Shown here in pieces: positions 35,315-42,656 of a stretch of 64,000 nucleotides of DNA. Origin of the DNA: Muricomes intestini (lineage in GTDB: Bacteria; Bacillota; Clostridia; Lachnospirales; Lachnospiraceae); the NCBI RefSeq assembly GCF_004346165.1, contig NZ_SLZZ01000004.1, positions 62,001-126,000 on the forward strand, written 5' to 3'. How positions within the stretch are numbered: position 1 is the stretch's first letter; the number at the start of each line of letters is the position of its first letter. Under the pieces are notes generated by a model, which ran no database searches, was not told where the DNA came from, and worked only from the letters and a program-made list of their open reading frames with translations. The position numbers and the translations under genes are program-made.

Positions 35315-35423
35315 TATCATACCCTCCGTTTTATGAAATTACAGGTTTAAGTTCATATAATTTACATTACAGGAGAAGAAAAGAAAATTCAGTGATTTAG
35401 TCACAGAATACAGATACGTTATT

Positions 35424-36140
35424 CTAGTTTGCACCATCTGTTATGGTGATTTCTACTCTTCGGTTAGCTGCCCGCCCCTCCTCAGTATCATTGCCGGCGA
35501 CGGGGTTATAATGTGAATTTCCTTCTACAGACATTTTTTCGGGCCCAAGACCATTGGCTGTCAGAAAGTCAAGGATTGTTACAGCCCTGTCCACGGAAAG
35601 CTGCCAGGAATCTGCCTCATTTTCCGGATCATGGTTTCCAAGATCCGCCGTATTCCCTGTAATCGTAAGATGCTGTACATTTCCATAAACCTGATCTACA
35701 ACCTGACACACCTTTTTCAGGGTGTCTTCGCTGCCTGGTTTCAATACGGTAGAATCACCCAGAAACAATAATTTATCCTTTAAACGAATAGAAATGGCAT
35801 GGTCTGATTTTACCAAATCTACGTTGTCTTCCAAATCATTTTGTTCGATATAACCATTTAGCTGTTTATAAATGGTTCCCAGTGGATCGGCATTTTCAAG
35901 AGATGTCCCGCCTCCGCCCCCTTTGCCGGTGCCTGTACTGTCCCCGGTACCGGCCCCTGTGCTGTTAAAGGCCTCTGAAAGCGCGGTGGATACAGCCTGG
36001 ACTTTAGAGGCATTTTCTGTACTCATGCCATACATAATAATAAATAAGGCCAGCAGAAGAGTAATCAAATCTGAATATGTAAGAAGCCACCGCTCACCAT
36101 TTCCTGATTTCTCTTCTTCATCTGCTCTTCTTTTTCTCAA
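35424..36140 (-). CDS. motB: Flagellar stator protein MotB
   Basis: 238 residues from a TTG start, fixed by AGGAGG 9 bp upstream; the nearby ATG is out of frame. A basic tail is followed by one membrane helix with the proton-carrying Asp (WLLTYSDLITLLLALFIIMYG), a Gly/Thr-rich plug and linker near 70-85, and an OmpA-like peptidoglycan-binding domain (ITGNTADLGNHD, VDRAVTILDFL, GRAANRRVEI). It forms the ion channel with MotA and anchors it to the wall. 13 bp after motA. No other flagellar gene is in the window. Confidence 0.9.
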   Translation of the reverse strand: MRKRRADEEEKSGNGERWLLTYSDLITLLLALFIIMYGMSTENASKVQAVSTALSEAFNSTGAGTGDSTGTGKGGGGGTSLENADPLGTIYKQLNGYIEQNDLEDNVDLVKSDHAISIRLKDKLLFLGDSTVLKPGSEDTLKKVCQVVDQVYGNVQHLTITGNTADLGNHDPENEADSWQLSVDRAVTILDFLTANGLGPEKMSVEGNSHYNPVAGNDTEEGRAANRRVEITITDGAN

Positions 36141-36153
36141 AGTTCATTTCCTC

Positions 36154-36960
36154 CTAGTTTTCGATGCCTGCTTTATAATGCCTGATACCATCAGGAAATG
36201 CCTGATAATACATGGCAAGTTCATTCTCCATACTCCTGACATTCGTGCCTTTGGACATCATGGACACACCGTCAATAATAATTTCTCTTTGTATCTGGCT
36301 CTTTTTTGCATAAAGTTTTATCTTATTTGCGATTGGGAGATAGATAAGATTTGCAAAGGATACTCCATATAATGTGGCGATAAATGCGGTGCTGATTTTG
36401 CGTGCCAGTTCAGCAGAGTCACCAAATCCTGCAGCAAGGACTACTACAAGACTCATAACCGTTCCGATGACTCCCATAGTCGGGGAATAACCTGCGGCTG
36501 ATTCAAATACGCCTGCTTCCACTGCTTTTTGCCTGGTAAAAGAGTTAAGTTCGGATTCCATAACATACTGGATATCTTCTGTCTCCCTTCCGTCCTGGAG
36601 CAAGACCAGCCCTTCCTTTAATAGCAGAAGCTCTTCCTTTTGCAGATCGGCTTCCTTTACAATAGAGTCAAGGGAAACGATGCCGTTTGTTCTTAAAGTC
36701 TTGGAAATTTCTAATATCCTGTCGATAAGCTGCTTTGTACTGCTGGAGTTTGGCTGCTTAAGGGTCTGGCCTGCAGTTTTGAATGCCCGCAGGATATCTT
36801 TAAGCGGATAAGATGCTATAGTTGCGCCTATTGTACCGCCCACTACAATAATAAAAGGACTCAGCAGCATCAGGCTGACCAGTTTTCCCCCTTCCATGAG
36901 AAATCCTGCAATCAAAGCGCCAAGGCCCAAAACAATTCCTATAAATAGTGAAATTTCCAC
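36154..36960 (-). CDS. motA: Flagellar stator protein MotA
   Basis: 268 residues from GTG 36960, 9 bp after AGGAGG; a TTG six bases earlier sits too close to that site. MotA/TolQ/ExbB family, four membrane segments (residues 4-22 and 30-50, then two around 140-200) and a large cytoplasmic loop between. AAGYSPTMGVIGTVMSLVVVL is the conserved third-helix region. It supplies torque against the rotor using the proton gradient. A CGATAT-type sigma-D -10 element lies about 35 bp upstream. Confidence 0.9.
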   Translation of the reverse strand: MEISLFIGIVLGLGALIAGFLMEGGKLVSLMLLSPFIIVVGGTIGATIASYPLKDILRAFKTAGQTLKQPNSSSTKQLIDRILEISKTLRTNGIVSLDSIVKEADLQKEELLLLKEGLVLLQDGRETEDIQYVMESELNSFTRQKAVEAGVFESAAGYSPTMGVIGTVMSLVVVLAAGFGDSAELARKISTAFIATLYGVSFANLIYLPIANKIKLYAKKSQIQREIIIDGVSMMSKGTNVRSMENELAMYYQAFPDGIRHYKAGIEN

Positions 36961-36991
36961 GTTCAATTACCTCCTCTTAATTATACTTACT

Positions 36992-36999
36992 ATATCGTC
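36992..36999 (-). promoter_or_regulatory. Possible sigma-D (FliA-type) -10 element before motA
   Basis: Minus-strand GACGATAT resembles the flagellar sigma -10 GCCGATAT. A TAAA -35 is not clear at the right distance, and a sigma-A-like TATAAT also lies a little downstream, so the assignment is tentative. Confidence 0.35.
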
Positions 37000-37067
37000 C
37001 ATTTGCCTGAGATTGATAATAAATTGATAAAAAACTGCTGAAAAATATTTTTTGCCTGTCATTTGTC

Positions 37068-37097
37068 TTGACTAATACCATTTGGTTATGGTACAAT
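37068..37097 (+). promoter_or_regulatory. Promoter of the rpmG-secE-nusG operon
   Basis: TTGACT (37068-37073), 18-bp spacer, TACAAT (37092-37097). Faces rpmG about 100 bp away and is divergent from motA. Confidence 0.75.
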
Positions 37098-37200
37098 TCA
37101 CTAGCGAATGGAAGTAGGTCTTTTTTTTATGCCTAAATTTGGATGGCTTCGCAACCATCAAGTAACATGTAGTGAATAAGAAAAAAGCGAGGTGGAAGTT

Positions 37201-37350
37201 GTGCGCACAAGGATTACATTGGAATGTACAGAATGCAAACATCGTAATTACAACATGACCAAGGATAAGAAAGCTCATCCGGACCGCATGGAGACTAAGA
37301 AGTATTGTAGATTCTGTAAATCACACACACTGCACAAGGAAACGAAGTAG
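37201..37350 (+). CDS. rpmG: 50S ribosomal protein L33
   Basis: 49 residues from a GTG start with GAGGTGG just upstream. [17 protein letters not shown]...[17 protein letters not shown] is L33 with both CxxC zinc pairs, the zinc-binding form. L33 binds 23S rRNA near the E site of the large subunit. It opens the rpmG-secE-nusG-rplKA order typical of Firmicutes; secE starts 22 bp later. Confidence 0.95.
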   Translation: MRTRITLECTECKHRNYNMTKDKKAHPDRMETKKYCRFCKSHTLHKETK

Positions 37351-37372
37351 CCATTGGAAGGAAGTGGATGTC

Positions 37373-37573
37373 ATGGGTGAGAAAACAGCAAAGACTCAGA
37401 AGAAGAGCTGGTTCAAAGGGCTTAAGGCAGAGTTTAAGAAAGTCGTATGGCCGGACAAAAAGACACTGGCAAAGCAGACCACGGCAGTCGTTTCGGTTTC
37501 CGTATTATTGGGAGTATTGATTTCTATAATTGATGCAATACTGAAGTATGGAATTGATCTATTGGTGAGATAA
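37373..37573 (+). CDS. secE: Preprotein translocase subunit SecE
   Basis: 66 residues from ATG 37373; GGAAGGAAG sits 9 bp before it, and an in-frame GTG at 37364 lies within that site. A short basic N-terminus, the conserved amphipathic stretch FKGLKAEFKKVVWPDKKTL and one membrane helix near residues 40-60: the single-helix bacterial form. It clamps SecY in the membrane. 25 bp before nusG. Confidence 0.93.
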   Translation: MGEKTAKTQKKSWFKGLKAEFKKVVWPDKKTLAKQTTAVVSVSVLLGVLISIIDAILKYGIDLLVR

Positions 37574-37598
37574 TCAACTGTAGCAGAAAGGTGATTTT

Positions 37599-38117
37599 AT
37601 GTCAGAGGCAAAATGGTATGTGGTTCATACCTATTCCGGGTATGAGAACAAAGTGAAAGCTAATATTGATAAGGCAATTGAAAACCGTCATCTGGAAGAT
37701 CAGATTCTGGAAGTCAGGGTTCCTATGCAGGAAGTTATTGAACTGAAGAATGGTGTTCAGAAAGCAAGTCAGAAAAAGATGTTCCCGGGATATGTCATGA
37801 TTCATATGCTCATGAATGATGACACATGGTATGTAGTTCGTAATACCAGAGGGGTGACAGGGTTTGTCGGTCCTGGTTCTAAGCCGGTTCCTCTCGAGGA
37901 CGAAGAGATGGAAGGACTGGGAATCAAGAAGGAGAACATCATAATTGACTTTGCAGTGGGCGATACCGTGACCGTATTAAGCGGCGCATGGGAAGGCACT
38001 GTAGGTGTCATCCAGTCAATGAACGAGCAGAAACAGAGTTTGTCTATCAATGTAGAGCTGTTTGGCCGTGAGACACCGGTTGAACTTAGTTTCGCAGAAG
38101 TAAGAAAGATGGATTAA
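37599..38117 (+). CDS. nusG: Transcription elongation/antitermination factor NusG
   Basis: 172 residues. NGN domain with WYVVHTYSGYENKVKANI and MFPGYVMIHMLMNDDTWYVVRNTRGVTGFVG, followed by a KOW domain (FAVGDTVTVLSGAWEGTVGVI). It binds the RNA polymerase clamp and links it to ribosomes or Rho. Length is usual. Followed by an L1-type operator and rplK. Confidence 0.96.
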   Translation: MSEAKWYVVHTYSGYENKVKANIDKAIENRHLEDQILEVRVPMQEVIELKNGVQKASQKKMFPGYVMIHMLMNDDTWYVVRNTRGVTGFVGPGSKPVPLEDEEMEGLGIKKENIIIDFAVGDTVTVLSGAWEGTVGVIQSMNEQKQSLSINVELFGRETPVELSFAEVRKMD

Positions 38118-38123
38118 AAAACC

Positions 38124-38155
38124 GTGGGAGGGATTCTTTATCCCGCAAGTACCAC
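38124..38155 (+). promoter_or_regulatory. Ribosomal protein L1 binding-site mimic before rplK
   Basis: GTGGGAGGG, a short loop with CCC, then AAGTACCAC mimics the L1 site of 23S rRNA (GGUGGGAGG...AAAUACCACC). GTGG and CCAC close the outer stem and GGGA/TCCC the inner one. It ends just before the AAGGAGG of rplK. Binding of surplus L1 should stop translation of rplK. Confidence 0.8.
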
Positions 38156-38171
38156 AAGGAGGTAATTAAAA

Positions 38172-38597
38172 ATGGCAAAAAAAGTACAAGGTTATATCAA
38201 ATTACAGATTCCGGCTGGCAAGGCAACACCTGCGCCACCGGTAGGTCCTGCACTTGGACAGCACGGTGTAAATATCGTTGAATTCACAAAGCAGTTCAAC
38301 GCAAGAACAGCAGATCAGGGAGATCTGATTATTCCTGTTGTTATCACAGTTTACAGTGACAGAAGCTTCAGTTTTGTGACAAAGACACCGCCGGCAGCAG
38401 TTCTGATTAAGAAGGCCTGCAACATCAAATCTGGTTCAGGTGTTCCGAATAAGAACAAGGTTGCCACAATCACAAAGGCTCAGTTAGAGGAAATCGCAAA
38501 GACAAAGATGCCTGACTTAAATGCGGCAACTGTAGAGTCAGCCATGAGCATGGTGGCTGGAACATGCCGTTCCATGGGCGTTACTGTCGAGGAGTAG
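38172..38597 (+). CDS. rplK: 50S ribosomal protein L11
   Basis: 141 residues, the normal length. [26 protein letters not shown] at the N-terminus is the methylated, thiostrepton-binding region; the C-terminal domain binds the GTPase-centre RNA. AAGGAGG lies before ATG. Under control of the L1 mimic directly upstream. Confidence 0.97.
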   Translation: MAKKVQGYIKLQIPAGKATPAPPVGPALGQHGVNIVEFTKQFNARTADQGDLIIPVVITVYSDRSFSFVTKTPPAAVLIKKACNIKSGSGVPNKNKVATITKAQLEEIAKTKMPDLNAATVESAMSMVAGTCRSMGVTVEE

Positions 38598-38728
38598 AGC
38601 ACTTAGCAAGGTTTTTGGGGCTTAGTGCGAACCTCATCCGGCCACTTGGCGGGGTACTTTCGAACCTGGTGGACCGCGATGATACAATGATACCTTATGC
38701 GATGATACATTGAGTGAATTTGAAATAA

Positions 38729-38759
38729 GTGGGAGGGGCTTAGACCCCGCCAATACCAC
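38729..38759 (+). promoter_or_regulatory. Second L1 binding-site mimic, before rplA
   Basis: GTGGGAGGGGCTTAGACCCC then GCCAATACCAC repeats the design found before rplK, with the sequence ACAAGGAGG following both. The 38598-38728 stretch before it contains an imperfect stem (GCACTTAGC...GCTTAGTGC) and three GATGATAC-like repeats. Both genes would thus answer to L1 separately. Confidence 0.8.
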
Positions 38760-38774
38760 AAGGAGGTTATTAGA

Positions 38775-39467
38775 ATGAAACGAGGAAAAAAATATATCGA
38801 AGCTGCAAAACTGATTGAAAAAGGCAGCCTTTATGAGAAAGAGGAAGCAATTGCCCTTGTAAAGAAGACAGCGGCAGCTAAATTTGACGAGACGATCGAA
38901 GTTCACATCAGGACAGGATGTGACGGCCGTCATGCAGACCAGCAAGTTCGTGGTGCAGTTGTGCTGCCCCATGGAACAGGAAAGAAAGTTCGTATTCTTG
39001 TATTTGCAAAGGATGCTAAAGCAGAAGAAGCCCAGGCAGCCGGAGCAGATTATGTAGGAGGCGAGGAACTGATTCCCAAGATTCAGAATGAAGGATGGTT
39101 TGATTTTGACGTTGTAGTTGCTACACCAGATATGATGGGTGTTGTCGGACGTCTCGGACGTGTACTTGGACCAAAAGGTCTGATGCCGAACCCGAAAGCT
39201 GGAACAGTTACTATGGATGTAACAAAAGCAATCAATGACATCAAGGCTGGTAAGATTGAGTACAGATTAGACAAAACAAATATTATCCATGTACCGGTAG
39301 GTAAAGCATCTTTTACCGAGGAACAGTTAGCGGACAACTTCCAGACGCTTATTGATGCAATCATCAAAGCAAAACCGGCAGCTGTAAAAGGTCAGTATTT
39401 AAGAACTGTTACACTGACATCTACAATGGGGCCTGGTGTAAAGCTTAACCCATTGAAACTTGCTTAA
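38775..39467 (+). CDS. rplA: 50S ribosomal protein L1
   Basis: 230 residues, usual length. [20 protein letters not shown] at the N-terminus; [28 protein letters not shown] is the family signature in domain II. It binds the mobile L1 stalk of 23S rRNA and, in excess, its own mRNA. AAGGAGG before ATG. A terminator follows, ending the rpmG-to-rplA unit. Confidence 0.97.
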   Translation: MKRGKKYIEAAKLIEKGSLYEKEEAIALVKKTAAAKFDETIEVHIRTGCDGRHADQQVRGAVVLPHGTGKKVRILVFAKDAKAEEAQAAGADYVGGEELIPKIQNEGWFDFDVVVATPDMMGVVGRLGRVLGPKGLMPNPKAGTVTMDVTKAINDIKAGKIEYRLDKTNIIHVPVGKASFTEEQLADNFQTLIDAIIKAKPAAVKGQYLRTVTLTSTMGPGVKLNPLKLA

Positions 39468-39507
39468 AAATCCGGGATTGATGAAATACTAAGATAAATT
39501 TAAACTA

Positions 39508-39545
39508 CGGCAGCATTTCTGAAAATAGATATGCTGCTGTTTTGA
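39508..39545 (+). terminator. Terminator after rplA
   Basis: CGGCAGCAT pairs with ATGCTGCTG across a 14-nt loop and is followed by TTTTG. It separates rplKA from rplJL. Confidence 0.75.
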
Positions 39546-39581
39546 TTACGGTCAGCCATGCAAATTTTCAGCAAGAAGTGG

Positions 39582-39610
39582 TTGACAGAAAGCCAAACAA
39601 GTGTTATTCT
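39582..39610 (+). promoter_or_regulatory. Promoter of rplJ-rplL
   Basis: Perfect TTGACA (39582-39587), 17-bp spacer, TATTCT (39605-39610). Transcription starts just before the L10 leader. Confidence 0.8.
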
Positions 39611-39612
39611 AA

Positions 39613-39742
39613 TCAAGCAATTAACTGCCGAAGACAGCAGGTGCCGAAAGGCATAAGTTGAAGACGCCTGCCGAGGAAGATTAAATTCCTAATGAGAATT
39701 TTATGCCTCTGTGTCTTTGGACACAGGGGCTTTTTGTTTTGG
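39613..39742 (+). promoter_or_regulatory. Ribosomal protein L10 leader with attenuator
   Basis: The order ACTGCCGAAGACAGCAGGTGCC, GAAAGGC, GTTGAAGACGCCTGCCGAGG matches the L10(L12)4 leader RNA of Firmicutes. It ends in a terminator GCCTCTGTGTC (39705-39715) / GACACAGGGGC (39720-39730) plus TTTTTGTTTT. The L10-L7/L12 complex binds the leader and favours termination, so the operon senses its own product. Confidence 0.9.
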
Positions 39743-39779
39743 CAGTACACGCAAAACTTATAAGGAGGTGTACCAGAAC

Positions 39780-40343
39780 GTGGCAAAAGTTGAATTAAAA
39801 CAACCAGTTGTAAATGCAATTTCAGAAGAGATTAAAGATGCCCAGGCAGTCGTTCTCGTTGACCATCGGGGATTGACGGTGGCTCAGGACACAGAACTTC
39901 GTAAACAGCTCAGAGAAGCAGGTGTGACTTATAAAGTATATAAAAACACTATGATGAAGAGAGCTTTTGAAGGAACTGAGTTCGAGGGACTTCAGGAGTA
40001 CCTGGAGGGACCAAGTGCTATGGCCGTTTCCAAAGACGACGCAACAGCACCCGCACGGATTCTCTGTAAATTTGCAAAAGATGCAGCAGCACTTGAGTTA
40101 AAGGGCGGCGTGGTTGAGGGAAATGTTTATGACATCTCAGGTCTGACGGAGCTGTCTAAGATTCCTTCAAGAGAAGAACTACTTTCCAAATTTCTTGGAA
40201 GTATTCAGTCACCAATTACCAATTTTGCTCGTGTTATCAAGCAGATTGCAGAACAGGACGGCGCAGCAGATGCTCAGACAGCTCCTGCAGAAGAAGCGGC
40301 AGTAGAAGTTCCTTCTGAAACAGCAGAGGTACCGGCTGAATAA
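39780..40343 (+). CDS. rplJ: 50S ribosomal protein L10
   Basis: 187 residues from GTG 39780, with TAAGGAGG before it; the frame is open back into the leader terminator, which is not coding. VAKVELKQPVVNAISEEIKDAQAVVLVDHRGLTV is a typical L10 start. The C-terminus is an acidic Ala/Glu/Pro tail that follows the helix carrying L7/L12 dimers. Forms the base of the GTPase stalk. Confidence 0.96.
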   Translation: MAKVELKQPVVNAISEEIKDAQAVVLVDHRGLTVAQDTELRKQLREAGVTYKVYKNTMMKRAFEGTEFEGLQEYLEGPSAMAVSKDDATAPARILCKFAKDAAALELKGGVVEGNVYDISGLTELSKIPSREELLSKFLGSIQSPITNFARVIKQIAEQDGAADAQTAPAEEAAVEVPSETAEVPAE

Positions 40344-40416
40344 TCCGGGAAAAGAATTCCGGCAGTGTCCGGTAGATTCAAGAAAGAAACTAAATAAAAT
40401 CATGTAACTACTATTC

Positions 40417-40534
40417 AGAACCAAGCTCGAAAACCTGCGGTTTCCTTGCTGTTTGGCTCTCACCAAATAGGTATATCTAGAATCTTAGAAAGCGAGCTTT
40501 CACGGAGTACTCTTAAATATATCTGCTTGGTTCT
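40417..40534 (+). ncRNA. Candidate four-helix structured RNA between rplJ and rplL
   Basis: The rplJ-rplL gap is 229 bp, long for this gene pair. A perfect 10-bp stem, AGAACCAAGC (40417-40426) with GCTTGGTTCT (40525-40534), closes a region with three local hairpins: AAACC/GGTTT (40431-40443), TTTGG/CCAAA (about 40452-40467) and GAAAGC/GCTTTC (40488-40501). That is a multi-branch junction ending 38 bp before the rplL start. It could set L7/L12 excess by RNA processing or a protein or ligand response. I know no named family for it. Confidence 0.5.
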
Positions 40535-40572
40535 CAACAGTTACAAAATAATTTAAAATGGAGGACATAAAA

Positions 40573-40947
40573 ATGGCTAAATTGACAACAGCTGAAATGA
40601 TTGAAGCAATCAAAGAGTTATCAGTATTAGAGTTAAATGAATTAGTAAAAGCTTGTGAAGAAGAATTTGGTGTATCTGCAGCGGCAGGCGTTGTAGTTGC
40701 AGCAGCAGGAGAAGGCGCAGCGGCAGCAGAAGAGAAAGATGAGTTTGACGTAGAGTTAGTAGCTGCAGGATCTTCTAAGGTTAAAGTAATCAAAGCTGTT
40801 CGTGAGATCACAGGACTTGGATTGAAAGAAGCTAAAGACTTAGTTGACGGAGCTCCGAAGGTAGTTAAAGAGGGTGCATCCAAGGCAGAAGCTGAAGAAA
40901 TCAAAGCTAAACTTGAAGGAGAAGGAGCAGAAGTTAACCTGAAATAA
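40573..40947 (+). CDS. rplL: 50S ribosomal protein L7/L12
   Basis: 124 residues from ATG 40573 with TGGAGG upstream. N-terminal dimer domain ([31 protein letters not shown]), Ala-rich hinge at about 40-55, and C-terminal factor-binding domain ([26 protein letters not shown]). Present in several copies on the ribosome stalk. Followed by a terminator; the usual rpoB neighbour is 5.4 kb away. Confidence 0.97.
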   Translation: MAKLTTAEMIEAIKELSVLELNELVKACEEEFGVSAAAGVVVAAAGEGAAAAEEKDEFDVELVAAGSSKVKVIKAVREITGLGLKEAKDLVDGAPKVVKEGASKAEAEEIKAKLEGEGAEVNLK

Positions 40948-40975
40948 TCTGAAGTTTGTGCACAAGAAAACACAT

Positions 40976-41030
40976 TGGGACTGTTGCGTGATAACTGAAG
41001 TAGTTATGAAGCGGCGGTCCCTTTCTTCTT
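40976..41030 (+). terminator. Terminator after rplL
   Basis: GGGAC...GTCCC form the base, with an inner ATAACT/AGTTAT stem, followed by CTTTCTTCTT. It ends the rplJ-rplL transcript. Confidence 0.7.
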
Positions 41031-41059
41031 GAGATAACAACAGTTCAGCCATCAGCTTG

Positions 41060-41107
41060 ATTCCCGCGAGCAACGAGCCAAGCGGAAATGCTTGAATTTC
41101 CATTTGA
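41060..41107 (-). repeat. Dispersed palindromic repeat, copy 2 of 2
   Basis: Reverse complement of the block at 18663-18711: ATTCCCGCGAGCAACGAGCC then AAGCGGAAATGCTTGAATTTCCATTTG. Only a few bases differ. It lies between the rplL terminator and the pyk promoter. Confidence 0.8.
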
Positions 41108-41127
41108 CTCTGTATGGCCGGGGAGGA

Positions 41128-41156
41128 TTGACAACCTGGGCTTTGGGCCCTATAAT
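41128..41156 (+). promoter_or_regulatory. Full-consensus promoter of pyk
   Basis: TTGACA, exactly 17 bp, TATAAT. The spacer holds a GGGC-TTTGGGCCC inverted pattern that could bind a repressor or just be chance. Predicts strong constitutive transcription of pyk and perhaps the genes behind it. Confidence 0.9.
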
Positions 41157-41186
41157 TTACATATCTGAATGGAAGGATGGCATTAT

Positions 41187-42611
41187 ATGCGAAAAACAAA
41201 AATTATTTGTACTCTTGGCCCGTCTACGGACAAGGACGGTGTGTTAGAACAACTGGTTATGGAAGGCATGAATATAGCCAGATTCAACTTTTCGCACGGA
41301 ACATATGAGGAACAAAAAAAGCGTTTGGACAACCTGAAAGAAATACGGCATCGGCTGGACAAGCCTATAGGGGCCCTGCTCGATACGAAGGGGCCGGAGA
41401 TACGGGTTGCTGCCTTTAAAGCGGGACCTGTACAGCTTGAGGAGGGGCAGGCATTTCTTTTGACATCCGAGGATGTGGAGGGAACAAAAGATATGGTATC
41501 CGTTACTTATAAGGAACTATACAAGGATGTAAAGCCCGGGGATACCATTTTAATTGATGACGGACTTGTCGGATTGCAGGTGGAGGAAATAGAGAATGGA
41601 AATGTGCACTGCCGGGTTACAAACGGAGGAGAGATATCTGACCACAAAGGGATAAATCTCCCGGGGATTGAAGTGAATATTCCATTTATCAGTCAGAAGG
41701 ACGAGGATGATATTCTGTTTGGAATACAGGAGGATTTTGACTTTATTGCAGCTTCATTTACACGGTGCGCAGATGATGTGAACGCAATCAGAAAGATTCT
41801 GGACGAGAACGGCGGCTCATGCATCAATATTATTGCCAAGATTGAAAACCAGCAGGGCGTGGACAATATTGACAGCATTATTGAGGCCGCTGATGGAATT
41901 ATGATAGCCAGAGGGGACATGGGGGTGGAGATACCACTGGAAGAAGTACCCATCATCCAGAAGGACATTATCCGCAAGGTTTATGAAGCAGGCAAACAGG
42001 TTATTACCGCTACACAGATGCTGGATTCCATGATTAAGAATCCGCGGCCTACGCGAGCTGAGACTACCGATGTGTCAAACGCTATTTACCAGGGGACCAG
42101 CGGAATTATGTTGTCAGGGGAGACCGCAGCTGGAAAATATCCGGTGGAAGCTTTGAAGACTATGGTGAGAATTGCGGTGCGGACAGAGAGTGACATTGAC
42201 TATGATGAGATTTTCAGCCAGCGCTGTGGAGAGAACCGCACGGATATGACAACGGCCATATCCCATGCGACCTGTATGACTGCCCGGGATTTGGGGGCAC
42301 AGGCTATCATTACAGTGAGCAAATCCGGGCGCACGGCCCGCATGGTCTCAAGGTACCGCCCGGCCTGCATGATTGTGGGCTGCACACCGGATGTGCATAC
42401 TTACCGCCAGATGAATATGTCGTGGGGAGTACAGCCTGTGATGATTCGGGAAGAGTACAGTATGGAAGTTTTATTTTTACATGCTACAGAAGCAGCAGAG
42501 AAAAAGGGTTATGTGAAAAATGGGGAGGTGGTAGTCTTGACCGCCGGGGTGCCTCTTGGCAAGTCGGGCAATACAAATCTGTTAAAATCCACAGTAGTGG
42601 GAACTTATTAG
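41187..42611 (+). CDS. pyk: Pyruvate kinase
   Basis: 474 residues from ATG 41187 (GGAAGGATGG site; an ATG at 41169 lies before it). Converts phosphoenolpyruvate and ADP to pyruvate and ATP. Motifs: KIICTLGPST, MNIARFNFSHG, LLDTKGPEIR, the active-site block IIAKIENQQG and MIARGDMGVEIPLEEVP, then TATQMLDSMIKNPRPTRAE. The length fits the form without the extra C-terminal PEP-utiliser-like domain found in Bacillus. Its place right after rplL, where rpoB is normally found, is unusual. Confidence 0.96.
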   Translation: MRKTKIICTLGPSTDKDGVLEQLVMEGMNIARFNFSHGTYEEQKKRLDNLKEIRHRLDKPIGALLDTKGPEIRVAAFKAGPVQLEEGQAFLLTSEDVEGTKDMVSVTYKELYKDVKPGDTILIDDGLVGLQVEEIENGNVHCRVTNGGEISDHKGINLPGIEVNIPFISQKDEDDILFGIQEDFDFIAASFTRCADDVNAIRKILDENGGSCINIIAKIENQQGVDNIDSIIEAADGIMIARGDMGVEIPLEEVPIIQKDIIRKVYEAGKQVITATQMLDSMIKNPRPTRAETTDVSNAIYQGTSGIMLSGETAAGKYPVEALKTMVRIAVRTESDIDYDEIFSQRCGENRTDMTTAISHATCMTARDLGAQAIITVSKSGRTARMVSRYRPACMIVGCTPDVHTYRQMNMSWGVQPVMIREEYSMEVLFLHATEAAEKKGYVKNGEVVVLTAGVPLGKSGNTNLLKSTVVGTY

Positions 42612-42656
42612 TGCAAGCAGTTCGAATACTAAACATTTAAAGCGGAGGAAAATGAG

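Noticed and set aside
35355-35372. A third TAATGTAA operator before the CoA-disulfide-reductase-like gene
   Set aside because: Only one half-site is present, with no inverted partner within 30 bp.
38680-38715. GATGATAC-like short repeats before rplA as an operator
   Set aside because: Three imperfect copies in 36 bp without symmetry; the L1 mimic next to them explains the regulation.
39711-39779. Extended N-terminus of rplJ
   Set aside because: These codons lie in the L10 leader terminator; GTG 39780 with TAAGGAGG fits L10 start.
40209-40466. A minus-strand ORF covering the rplJ-rplL gap
   Set aside because: No ribosome site, composition dominated by Cys/Phe/Arg, and it reads through the end of rplJ; RNA structure explains the gap better.
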